From Pseudoscleropodium purum (lineage: Eukaryota > Streptophyta > Bryopsida > Hypnales > Brachytheciaceae), in NCBI GenBank assembly GCA_963969395.1, contig OZ017801.1, forward strand, positions 22,449,611-22,513,610: a DNA stretch of 64,000 bases, in the 5' to 3' direction. The notes beneath the pieces were generated by a model that was given only the letters and a program-made list of their open reading frames with translations, was not told where the DNA came from and did no database searches. The translations under genes and the position numbers were made by a program. Position 1 is the first letter of the stretch. Each line of letters starts with the position of its first letter. Positions 49,771 to 61,759 of the stretch are shown here, in pieces.

Positions 49771-50582
49771 GCATGTTTCTCATTCAAAAGGTCAAGACTT
49801 CGGCGACTTCTTGCTACAGTCACCTGTGCACTTCCGAAGTTAATTCTTTGCTGTTAACATGCTATGGAGGTATGTGACCACTTTCTTTAACTTCTATTAG
49901 AAATATTAGAGGCACAAAAATTATCATGAAACAGTCTTGCCCATTCCCCACTCCAGTCAATTTCTGTATAATTTTGATCAGATTCCATTCAAGTTACGTC
50001 CCGTCCTTCGTTTTCTCAGTTGGCGCTTTCGTCGAGCCCAGCTGGGCCGGCTTAACGAATATCTCTAATAAATTCAGAGATACAAGCAAAAACCGTACAT
50101 AAATTTATAAGGGATTCAACCGTTACAGGGTGAAGTGCTGCCAGAATTGCTCCCAACCTTCGGTATCATCGAAAGATTTACACCTCATAAATTCAAGTTC
50201 CAATAGAATAGAATCCTCACTACAAAATCATCGATGAATTGAAAGACCCTCATAGATATTCTTCAGTCAACCTAAACGAGTTATGTCAATGTAAAAGACT
50301 AAAAAGAGACCCTAACCCGTAACTGCCTAGCAACCAGAAAAGATAAGAAAAACTCGGGAAGAAAGACCTAAGTTATCGGATAGCATAAGAAACGTTCTAA
50401 GACTCGACAAAAAGAGCTCCTAAACCCAAAAATGGGCATTCAGACTTTAGTGATTCAGCTGCCAAATGACTTTACCGATTACACTCCAGAAGCTCAACGA
50501 CAGTTGCAAATACAACCAGAGTCGACACCCAGGTCCCCAGACTCTCCGAGACGACATTATTGCACGCGGAAGTTGCGCCATT
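49771..50582 (-). other. RPL9 3' flank
   Basis: About 800 bases after the RPL9 stop on the minus strand, with higher GC than the AT-rich DNA beyond it. Part is expected to be the RPL9 3' UTR. A short GC-richer patch at about 49790-49860 has weak coding character, but no family is recognised. Confidence 0.45.
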
Positions 50583-52007
50583 TCAATCGGTACCAATGGT
50601 TCCCTTGTCACTCACGTAAATGCCATCCAAAAACTTCCTGATGTCTTTCTTCTTCACGTGGCATTTCTGGAACAAAAAACAACCAGTATCAACCACAGCA
50701 ATGCCATTCACATCAAAATTTAAAAATATACATCACTCTCGCTCCAACTGCAAAAATCGTGCTCCCCTCCCCTCCCCCTCGATGCAACTAACCACACCAT
50801 TCACGCCCAACCAAACCCGCACCAGGAAAACACGACGGATCCACATACCTGGTTGATGAGGGCGCAAGATCTAGATACAAGCTCGATGTCGTTTCCATCC
50901 AAAACCAGCTCGTCCTTCACCTTCTCCGATCGGGTCACGGTCACACCCGGCAACATCTCCACTCTGCGCACCTGCACAATCCAGTAAAATCACATTCAGA
51001 ATCCTTCAGGATCAAGACCGAGGTCGGCTCACAAACTACATGCCATGACACCAGTTCCCGGAACAAGGGAAGGCAGGACTGCGAACTCCTCGCTTGGTAG
51101 GTCACAGAAAGTGATGGAGACTAGTCCCACCAGCGGGACCAAGACCCAGGACGTCAGAAAAAGACCAAAGGTCAGGGTGATCCAACCATACGGTAACCCA
51201 TCTCCGTACAGTTGAAGTAAGACGATGGCCCTACACCGCCTCCCTATCCTCCGCTGGTGGAAATTGCAGTAATTACAACAGAAAATTGAAATCCCGCGAG
51301 CAAACGAACCAAAGGGAAACTGCACATCCCCATGAAACGAAATTCTCCACCTCCCACGGCAACGCAGTGCCAAGAAACGCAAAACACTAATCCCACTCCG
51401 AAGGAACCGAGCCCTAACCCTAATTAAACTCCCAATTCATCAAGCACCTCGGCCTCCGTGGGCATCGCCGTTCGCCTTCCGTCAGCAAAAACATGAGCAT
51501 CAATTGAAAAGCTCCACTCATTCAGATGGAACGAAACGGCGCACGGTGGCCAGTCCGGTTCCGCAACATCAACCCGTCAGTCGACACCTAAAACCCTAAA
51601 ACCCAAAGGAGACCCCGACCGGAAGCGAAACGAAAGTGACGTACCTTCTTCTCGCCCAGGAAGTTCCTGATCTCGATGTTGTCCTTGTCGGCGCCAATGC
51701 TGGCGTTGATAGGGAAATGCGCGTACACGAACCTCATCTTGTACCTGTAGCCCTGGGTGACGCCGGTGATGAGGTTGTTCACGTGGCTGATGGCGGTGCG
51801 AATGGCGGCCATCGTCTTGCGGGTGCCGAACCAGGCATCGACCTTGAGCTTGCGGCCTCCCTCTTGCAGCTGGAAGTCGAGGTTGAGGTGCTTGAAGTTG
51901 CGAGTGAGCACGCCCCGGGGGCCAGTAACCCTAATCTGCTTGGCCTTGATTTCCACCTTCACGCCCTCGGGCAAATCCATGGTCTTCGTCGCCAAGATGG
52001 TCTTCAT
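50583..52007 (-). CDS. RPL9: cytosolic 60S ribosomal protein L9 (uL6), 3 exons, 189 aa
   Basis: A large-subunit ribosomal protein near the GTPase-associated centre and the sarcin-ricin loop. Exons: 52007-51645 (121 codons), 50971-50849 (41 codons), 50666-50583 (27 codons plus stop). Borders are AAG/GTACGT, GTGCAG, CAG/GTATGT and TTCCAG, all in phase 0. Exon 1 reads [20 protein letters not shown], later [52 protein letters not shown] and ends [11 protein letters not shown]. Exon 2 has [12 protein letters not shown] and SRSCALINQ. Exon 3 reads [20 protein letters not shown] and ends KGTIGTD. Both uL6 beta domains are present and the length is close to the plant norm of about 194. No damage is seen. 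Telo-box motifs lie in intron 1. Confidence 0.95.
51412..51604. promoter_or_regulatory. telo-box repeats in RPL9 intron 1
   Basis: CCCTAACCCTAA at 51412-51423 and AAACCCTAAAACCC at 51591-51604 lie in the first intron, the second just after the exon 1 donor. Telo boxes near the start of plant ribosomal protein genes are associated with high expression in dividing cells. Their intronic position here makes the role an inference. Confidence 0.5.
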
Positions 52008-52560
52008 GATGACGGACGAGCGAGCAAGCGAGCGCGCGCAGGGCGATGGCGTGGGCAGCCAGCAGATGCTCGAAAGTGTGGAAATCTTAATCGAGGCTCC
52101 TCTTTATCGAGGTTCAGCCACTGCGTAGTCCTAGTCGGTTTCACCTAAAGTAGTGCTACGAGCCTCTTGCGGAGGTCCAGCCAAAGATGAATGTAAAAAG
52201 AAGCCCTCCGTATTTTGTGCCATGTAAATTGTATTGTTAACACCTCTCTCAACTAATTTGGGGCCTCTTATTGAAATTATGAACTCAAAATTTACAAAAA
52301 AATATGGGGTTTTCTTGCGTTTCTCCCAAGGGTAGAACATGGGGGCAAAATTGCCTCCACAAGATGCTCGTTGCCCTCCTTTAGATATGACCAGCCTAGT
52401 CCCACTTAGATGGGCCAGGTTTTTTATGTTGGGTAGGTTATGAAGAGGTATGGGTCTCGATAGTTGTCCAGGTTTAGGGCTTGAGGGGTGCACTATATAG
52501 TATCTTTGAACATCACATGCATTCAAGCCCCTATTGTATAGGGAATATGTAGGTAAATTT
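52008..52560 (-). promoter_or_regulatory. RPL9 leader and promoter region
   Basis: Moderate-GC sequence upstream of the RPL9 ATG, ending where composition becomes AT-rich. The first 130 bases are GC-rich and likely the leader. GGTTTAGGGC near 52469 is a telo-box-like word. The long frames in this region have no protein family character. Confidence 0.45.
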
Positions 52561-55500
52561 CTTGAATTTATATAAGGCTATTTTTATCTAAATTTCTAAA
52601 TTGTGCTTATTTTGAATACTCTATCTTTAATTAAATTTTTTTCATGTTCTTTTTTAGTACCCTATGTTCATTATAAATAAAGAAGTATTGCCCAATTCTC
52701 ACTAACATTTATGGGATCAATAAAGAATTTATCATTAAAAGTTTGGAATACATGTATGATACTCCATGTAGCATATAGTAGACAACAAGAAGTGCAACAT
52801 TTTGAAAGGAAGCTCAAAACATTCCAAAACAACTAATACATTCTAGCACCTTTAAAGTGAAGTCCAAAACAACCAATATATTCCAATACATTAAAAATGA
52901 AGCCCAAAACAACAATTATAGTTCAAGACATTGAAATTGGAACTACTAATGAGGGCATGGACAAAATAGTAGACATAGCATCCAGTAATATATTCTTTCA
53001 AAGCATACACAAAAGATTTAGGGTTTAGGGTGAGAAAAAACAATGCCATGTGTAGAAATGCAAGTATTGTGTTCACAAACACAACACATAAAATAAAGAT
53101 GGAGTCCAAAAACTCAATTCAAAATTGAAGGCTGCACGAAGGAAGTTCCACAGTCATCTTTTGAAAATGTAAAAGCTAAGATCTATATATATGAAAATAC
53201 AAAGAAAAAAATAAGACTAAACATAAACGTAAAGTTAATTTAACATCATTTATGGCAATTCATCCACTAGTTTTCATCCATTGGCAGCTACACCTGTTGT
53301 CTACAAAAGCATAGGATCCAACTCGTTGGATGCTTATATTCTACTTACCATAGTTTTTAAGGGTTCAAATTTTGGAGGGATCTTTTTGTCTAGGCTACTT
53401 CAGAAAAAAAATTTATAAAGTTATGTATCATCCCCTATCCTTCATTATTCAACTTATTTAACATATACAATTTATACTAAAAAGATACAAAGTTGGACTA
53501 ATTTGAAAACTTATAATGAAAAATACCACATTTTAGTGATGCTAACTTACTTCTAAATATTGTCTAAAATTTAGGCCAAGGTAATTAAAAATCCCCTTCA
53601 TTTGATTGCACATAACATCTAAATATATTAGAAGTGCTCCCCCTTTAAGGTTTAGGGGCATTGTTAGGGTATCATCCCTTGCACAGGGGATTGTATTCAA
53701 ATTAAATTTGGGGTCGAGGGATTAAATGTGTTTGACATGAAAATCATGACAAGTTTGCTTGACCCATAAACAACGCTGAGAATATTTTCAAGCTGATGAA
53801 TGATAAACTAAAAAATCTCTTTGTAGAAGACAAAAGGAAAAGTCAGTCAAAAGTAATTTGACTTCCAATGAATGTTTTTGTATTTTTTAAGCCAATTATT
53901 CACAAGGTAGAAAAATAAGATGATTTTTACTATGAGAAACTTATTCTTTAATACATAAATAATACTACAACCATTTTTTGGTTGATGAATGACAAAGAAT
54001 CTTTTTTGTGTGGGACAAAAGTACAACTATTCATCCTCTAAATTTTTGTGGGAAGAGGGAAGGTCTTCTACAATAGCTTAACTTCTAATGAATGCTTTGT
54101 CATTTTTTTAATCTAAAAATGCACATGATACCAAAATAGATGATTTCTACTAAGACCGTTTGTCATTCACAAATTAAAGGTTAAACTTTACATGCAAAAA
54201 CAATAGACAAATTTTGCATGAATTAAGGGATCATAATTATTTTAATACTAAGGCTTTATGATTATTTTAAAACTAAGGCTTTATAATTCTATATAATATC
54301 ATCAATGGTTGTCAATTGTTTGATATTACAAAATCTTGAATCAAATTTTTGAATTTTGAATATTTATAAAAATGAAAAATGAAGAAAGTAAAGCTTTGCA
54401 TTGCTAAGCAAAATTGTTGATGATTGTGTTTTATCTTGAAGAAATATTAATAATGTGATGGTGCTAAAAATGAATTGATATTTTTTTACACAAAGGTACC
54501 AATACCTATATTTCTTTAGTGCAATAGATAGATTATGTGCAATAATGCCTTCTATACATCTCAAAAAATTGCATATTGAATAAAATCTCATATGCAATTT
54601 AGAATTAAAAAATAAAGTAGGGATGAAATGGAGGGTAACATGCCATGACTTTCAGGATAACTTTAATGAAGTTCAACAATAAAGAATAGATTTGTCCCTT
54701 ATAATAGAACAATTTCAAAATTTATATTTTAGATGATAAATACATTGCAAATTGGTGACTTTTTAACTCATAAAAAGCATGAATACATTTGAAATGATTT
54801 CTCTTCATCTATGATTTCCTAAAGTTTTGCAAATTTTTGATCAAAAATCTTCTAATGACACATTCAAGTGCTAAAACTAGGTCATAGAAGTCTGTATATT
54901 ATTAAATTCATTACATCATGTGCAACATATAAGCTCTTAATTGGGTTGCTTCATCATCTTCAACAAATAGGTTCAAGTCCATATATAAAAAGTTTACTAG
55001 AAGTAATTTGTAAAAACATCACCACTTTGAGGTGCAATAATTGAGAATGTATAGTATTTTGATAATCAAACAAGTATTGACGTCATACTAAGAAATTAAA
55101 CCTACAAATAATTTAAACCTATGAATAGACAACATTATCCAAATGTCTAATTGTCTTGCAACACATTATCATTCATTTTAGAGCAGTGAATCACTCATAA
55201 ATTTATTTGTGCATGTTCAAGCCTCCCAAAGTAGTATTCTCTATGATATTGTAATACCACCCGTCTCTATAGTATCAATCTCTATAGTAGTATAATACAA
55301 CTCAAAAGGTTGAATTGACAAAGATACAATACAAATAGCAACATCATACAACTTTTTTAATTAGATTTTATTTAGAGCTAGATAATTGATTGTTGGTTCA
55401 CATGCACTACATCAATGATGCTTAGGATTATAAAACTAAATATTCAAGGTTTTTGTGTGTCCCTAGAAGACACTTAATCAAAAGCAATTGCATACTTTAC

Positions 55501-58500
55501 TAGAGATTATTGAAGAAAGACTTAAGGTACTCTTCTTAGTAGGTGGACTTTGAGTTGGTAGCATCAAAATTATTTCACCACCATTCACAGCATAGGGGCT
55601 TTTGTATTTTCCATTCGTAACTAGGAAGCGCCCTTAAGAGTGTCCTTTTTCAATGCCTAGACATCCATCCAATGCATTATTTTGGATAAAGGAGGAATTG
55701 TAACCTTGTTGGTAGGAAATAAGAACCACTTGCAAGAAAACAATTGTGTCTATTTTTCAAGAACAACAAGTTGAATAGTACTTAGCTTTTATGAAACTTC
55801 AAAACCTTTGATTTTGTAGATATTAGAATGCTACTAGTGTGCCTTGTGTCATTACCATGGTCAAAACAAGTAAATTTTTCTTTTAAAATTTTTAAAATTA
55901 TAAAATTCATAAAAACTTCAAAATTCAATAACTTTAACATCCTAGGTCGAAACGCTACGAAACCAAGCCTGTGCACCCCTCCTCAACAAAGGCTTTCCGA
56001 GAATACCAAACATGCAAACAAAGGACGCACGATCCGAGAGATCTCAATGTGACAAACAAACAAACAATCTAATTTAATAAAATGATTCATTTGTTGATTT
56101 TAGGTGATGTGGCCTTTAAAATATGTGCAATTAACTAAGAACACCAACCTATTGTTTCAAAGTCTATGAAGCTCAAAGTCACCAACAATGGTAGTATGTA
56201 CAATGTCAAAAATATGCACTTTATAATTGTGAGTCCTTTATTTTAATTATGAGCTCCAAATATGTTTGCAAAAATTGGAAATTTCAAACGATAGAAGCAA
56301 TGGATGCATAAAGTTTCAAAAGTACATTGTCTTAAAACCTAAATGAGCCCTCTTTAATCTGAATATAGTCTATATGTATATTTATAATACATATAATTTA
56401 TATTTAAGCCTATAGAAGCTATATATTTTATAAAATTTCAATAAATATAGAATATTTAAAATATTTAAAATGGTCATGTTAAGTTCTTTGAAGTCCTAAT
56501 CACATTCAAAGGTCCCAATTTAGCAAATATAGTGTTTTGAGTTAGAAGTTCAAGTATGCTTTGTTTGGCAACTCACATTTATAGAGGACTTGTAGTTCAT
56601 GTGCATGTGGTATTTTGTCCCTTCATAGATCTCTATTTTGATTGCTTTAATTCTATATAGTCATATTGTGATTGATCATGTATATTTTGCATAGTCACTA
56701 GTCCAATGGAATTCTTTGAACTAGTAGCAATGCAAGTTTTGAATTACTCAAATTTGTCTTCCATAGAACCAAATCAATTTAGAGCTCTCTTCTTTCTTGC
56801 AATTTGACCAAGTATATTTGTTGATCAAGTTATCAACTAGGTTATCAATCAATTTCTCAATCAACTTCCGTGATTTCCAACTAATGTATGCTTTGCAATC
56901 CACCTCACTAGACTTCTCTCCTATGCCATTGTACAAATATCTACAAGATGAGGAATACTCATTCAAAAATGTGAATCAACATAATTTCATTTTTATTTCT
57001 TGTAACAAAAATTTAGCACATGGTCATATGAATTTCTTGTTTCAAAATTCAACATATGATTATATTGTTTTTTCCTAGAAAGAGAGCTCAATATTTGATC
57101 ATATGCTCATGTAATGCTCTACAACCCAATTGCTCCCTGCTTTGTCTATACCACAATGTGCACTCAGCATTTCAATTGGAGCACTTGCAAAATGAATACC
57201 AAGAATTATACTATAGAAATCCTAGCATGGGTTTGATACATCTATGAGGATAATGCACAATAAACCCATCAAGATTCATCTAGCTATAGTAAGGACAAGA
57301 AGATAGCCAAAAGTGGTTAACAAAAACCATGATACAAGTGTGATCTGCTTGGTTATTAGTTTTTCAAAGTTTACAGGTTGTCATACAAATGTGAAGATAA
57401 CACAATTTCTTTGAATGTATTGTAATTACAAGACTATTGGGAATTACAACTCAATTTCACATTTGCCAAGACATGTGAATGAAACTCATTTAATTTTTTA
57501 CAAAAGTTCTTATGTGAGAGCAAATATAAATGTACTTTCAATATAGAAATTGGCCTTGGTAATTAGAAGATGACAACTCAAATGTTTTTAAAATTGAGGT
57601 TCATTATTACCAAAATTGAATAGAGAATAAAATCTTCCAAAGAGTGAATTGTATTTGTAAAATCAATGTAGGTCCAATGAATTTTATTTTGATCTAGAAA
57701 AATGAAAAAAAGAAGCTCTTGTAGATATGATGTGCTATAAATGGAACCTTGATCTTGTGAGACAATTGTTGTGGATTCTCATATCCTAGGGCAAAGTTAT
57801 ACTAAGGCCAAATTGAAGGCCTTCTTATAAGATCAATGCATTGGTTGGTAGAGAGAAAGTGTGGTCCAAGTTGAGTTTACACTTTGACCAAGGCCCAAAT
57901 GTGCCATTTTTCATACCAAATGAAAAGTTCACTCTAAATTCTATATGAATAAAGTAGATAAATATTTTTTAGTTTCTAGGAGCTTTTTTCTTGACAAGCT
58001 CTTTGAAGTAGGCCTAATGGATTTCTAAAAGACCATAATGAGCTAAAATCTTATAGCTATAGATTTTGTCTATTTAATTAATCTTATAGTTGACAAGGTT
58101 AGATCTAATAATAAATTAGATATGACCTAGCTTTGGTCTCTCTTGGGTTTACACCAAGACCATGCAAAGTGTCATTATTATATTTTGTATTAGGCATTTA
58201 CTTTCCATGGTCACATCTAACAAGTTAGGATACCTTTGACTTCTTGTCATCAATTAGTCTTGTCATGTTTTGGTGTAAATCAACCCTTAATCCCTAATTG
58301 CCAAAGGAGACCAAATGAGAGTGTACTCACATAGTTTCAAGTCCAATTCAAAGTTCTTGTAACTTTTGCATTCGATGTCCAAATTCAATAAAATTTGTTG
58401 GAAAATTTGTATTCTTTCTTCTAGTTTTTGTGGTAAGATTTTTAGATTGATTCAAGATGTACCAATTAATTGGAAGCCAATTGAAGTTTGCAAGTTCAAT

Positions 58501-60294
58501 TTGAGTCCACCAAAGTGCATTTGATGACTGCAACTTTGGGGGATTGTATCTCCTTCATCCAATGTTAGTTTTTAATAAATAAAAAATTAGAGTTATATTT
58601 TCTTTGAAGTCTAGTTATTGTGATAAAATTTCATCTCAATCCAAGTTTTTTGGAATGTTTGGAAGTAGTTTGAAGTTCAAAATTTAGATATTTTTGGATT
58701 AAGGTGGACTTTGGTGACTTGTTTTGTCTTCATAAAGTGTTTATTTTTAATAAAAAAAATTGAAAAAATTATGCATACTAGTCTAGTTGTGTGACTAAAA
58801 CTTCATATCAATCCAAAAAGTTATCAATGATTGAAAAGCTTTTTAGTAGGAGGTTTAGCCTTAGAAGTGTTTTTTGCAACTTTTCTTGCTATTTTTTGAC
58901 ATTTCAAAGTCATTTTGTAGATACTATGAGTCATTTTTTAATGATATATTCTTTCACCAATTTTTTTGTATGCTAGTTTTGAATCACTTTGTAGTTTGAA
59001 GCTTTTTCATTCAATTAGGTTTAGAAATCAAATTTCACCTCCAAATATGTTTCTAGGAAAATTTCAGCATCCTTTTTCAACTCTCAAAATACTATAATCT
59101 TGCAATTCATGTGGCCAAATGATTTCACATTTGATTCATGTCATTTACATCATGTACACTACAAGATTGTATGGTTGAGATCTCTATAACTTTGTGATGT
59201 TCAAATCTATATCACTTCAAAAGCAACAATATTTTTGAATCCAAAAAAGCCTTAGGCGATGAGGGACTAAGTTGTAGTCTTCAACATTCTACTAGTAAAG
59301 TTGCACACCATTGTCAAAAACATCAAATTGGATTCTTTCTAAAAGTTGTCTATTTTTTATTTTAAGGATGAATAGATTGTTTTTCCAACAATTTACCTTC
59401 TCAATGTACAAACAATATTTTAACAATTTTCAGACATTAGAATACATATAAGTTTACATCTCACTCGGGATTGCTTCATTTGTTTGTAGGTGTTGGTAAT
59501 TGTTCCCCAATACTTTAATAAGTACCTAAATCTTATCACATCCCCTTCTCATGAGCATATATGTTTCAAAAATCTCTTTAAAAGAGTGAAATTTATGCCT
59601 TCTTATTAAATTAAATTTAAATTTCATTTCTTTCTTTTAAAAAGAAGTGTGGAATCAAATTTCTTACCATTTGCATTTTTCATCTTTAATTCAAAATGAA
59701 TAGTGTGAATTTGAAAAAGATAACATGACATAGTGATTGAATTTTGAAATGACAATATGAAATCATAATTCAAATTTTAAATAATGTCCTATCTTCATTT
59801 GTAACAAGCAACTCTTTCAAAACAATATCAATCATTGTACAAACAATATTTTAATGGTATAACCAAATCCAAAATGACTTGGTTAAAATATAATCATTAT
59901 TATATATTCTAGTGATAACCTTTAGATTATAACCAATTTAGTTGATATTTCATAATATATATTTATGTATTGAAAAATGTAAGTGTATAGTAACAAATTA
60001 ATATGACTTAGCCGTGGAATTTTTGATTCAATAGCTAAAGCTATATATCACAATTTGCTCATTTGGGGCTCTAATATCAACCAGAAAATTAGTGTTCCAA
60101 AGGCATTAGAGTTGAAAATGGAAAACTTCCATAATAAAAAAACACTAAAGAAATCTATATATTTTTAAAATATATTTTCAGAATTGAAAAGAATATATTT
60201 TCTTAAAATTTCAATGTATTTGAATTCTAAAAAATATTGATATGTGAGGATTTATGAACAATATTTTATTTTTTCCAAAATTTTCATTTGAGTG
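52561..60294. other. long AT-rich intergenic DNA
   Basis: Nearly 8 kb of AT-rich sequence. A slightly GC-richer patch at about 55930-56050 gives frames on both strands, but none is recognisable. No gene, RNA or ordered repeat is supported. Confidence 0.5.
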
Positions 60295-60304
60295 TCATTA
60301 GTAG

Positions 60305-61749
60305 CAAGGTTGCTATTTTGTGAGCCTGTGAGCGTGAGCTTGTGAGCATGCAATTTCTAAGAGATTCCATCTAAAATTTTTGGTTAGAATAAATTATTTT
60401 CAATAAAGTTTTGGACCTATTACTATGGACCTATTACCATTGACTTATTATTGTGGTCTCTTCAACAACCTAACATGTGATAAGAAAAACTCTCCTCTTG
60501 TTGTTTGGTACCTCTTGGTGTTGAGAGGAGGATCAAGCATTTGTCATCTTGATGTGTTACTTATTGAACTTCACTAGATTTTAAGAAGAACAAATATTGG
60601 TGATTGATATTTTTATGATCACTCCCCTTTTGTTGCTTAGTACCTCTCGGCGCCCAAAAGAGCCCCTTAGCTACGACTAAAAAGAATTTTTTTTTTTTTG
60701 GTTGCATTTAGGGGGCTCTCCTTGGTGTTGAGGGGAAGAATCATATAGCAAGTCCTTGATCTTTCTCTTGGCACGAAGAGATAATTACAAAAAAACAAGA
60801 GGGGAGTGATTAACTAAAGGACCTAAAGATTAAGACCTAAAGATTGGATCTTTGAGTAGTCCCACAAGAGGATAGTAATCAACTAATCAATATTTTGGTC
60901 TAACTAAACTCATTCCTCACAAAAATAATCCCTATCAACCAAATATTTCCTTCCAAAATCTTAACAAGTCCAATCACCATCACATTAAGACAATAAGTGT
61001 AGGAAGCCTATTGGCCTCAGAAGGCCCCATGATGCCAAAAGACAATGATCAACCAAAAGAAACTTTAGTTTGACAAAAATCATTAAATAGAAAAATAATC
61101 CTTATTAATAAAATTTAAAAAAAAATCTAAACAAATTCAACAACAATACATCAAATTTTTTTTATTGGTAACCTTTCATTAGCCTTGAGAGGACTTATGT
61201 TGCTATAGGATTATGATCAACCAATATTCTATACAAAATTATTTCCATCTCCATTCATCTTTCACATCAATTGACTTCTTCATGTAATCATGTTGATAAT
61301 GTATACTTCTAATATAGTTGACAATATTAAAAATTAGAATTTTCTACTTATCAAATTTCTACATAACCACATTAGTATGTCCACTATAATAGGTCTATGG
61401 TAATAGAAGTTAAATTGTACTAAACATAATAAAATAATAAATTATTTGTACTCTCAATTGATGAGCCTACTCTAGGATAGCTTCTTAGAACAAGATATAA
61501 ATTTCAAAACATGTAATAGCATCAATTTACCAGACTTTTAAATCTAAAATACACAGTCATGGGTCCTATGGTAATAGGTCATATTTTTCTAAATATAATA
61601 AATTTTGTTGAAAAACATTAGTCTTTTTACTTTTTAACGAAAAAAATATACAAATTACATCATATTTAAATTTCTAGGCTTTAGGCTCACAAAATCCCTA
61701 CTCACCACTCATAGGCTCATGCTTGCAAGCTTATAATTTAGCATTGTTG
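60305..61749. mobile_element. Mutator-like non-autonomous element (1445 bp) with 10-bp target duplication
   Basis: The left end starts CAAGGTTGCTATTTTGTGAG and the inverted right end CAACAATGCTAAATTATAAG. Both are followed by tracts of GAGC/TGTGAGC and AGCCTATGAG words. The flanks are TCATTAGTAG (60295-60304) and TCATTAATAG (61750-61759), a 10-bp duplication with one difference. Long degenerate TIRs and a 9-11-bp duplication fit Mutator-like elements. There is no transposase inside. A related single end lies at 29718. Confidence 0.55.
60618..60810. repeat. fold-back (inverted repeat) nested in the Mutator-like element
   Basis: ATCACTCCCCTTTTGTTGC at 60618 faces an inverted ATCACTCCCCTCTTGTTTT ending at 60810, and AGCCCCTTAG faces GGGGGCTC. 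The arms are imperfect and carry a TACCTCT/GGCGCC-like core. It could be an independent fold-back insertion or part of the element's own structure. Confidence 0.5.
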
Positions 61750-61759
61750 TCATTAATAG

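Noticed and set aside
52131..52526. A 131-codon minus-strand frame upstream of RPL9
   Set aside because: It lies in the promoter and leader region and has no recognised family or coding character.
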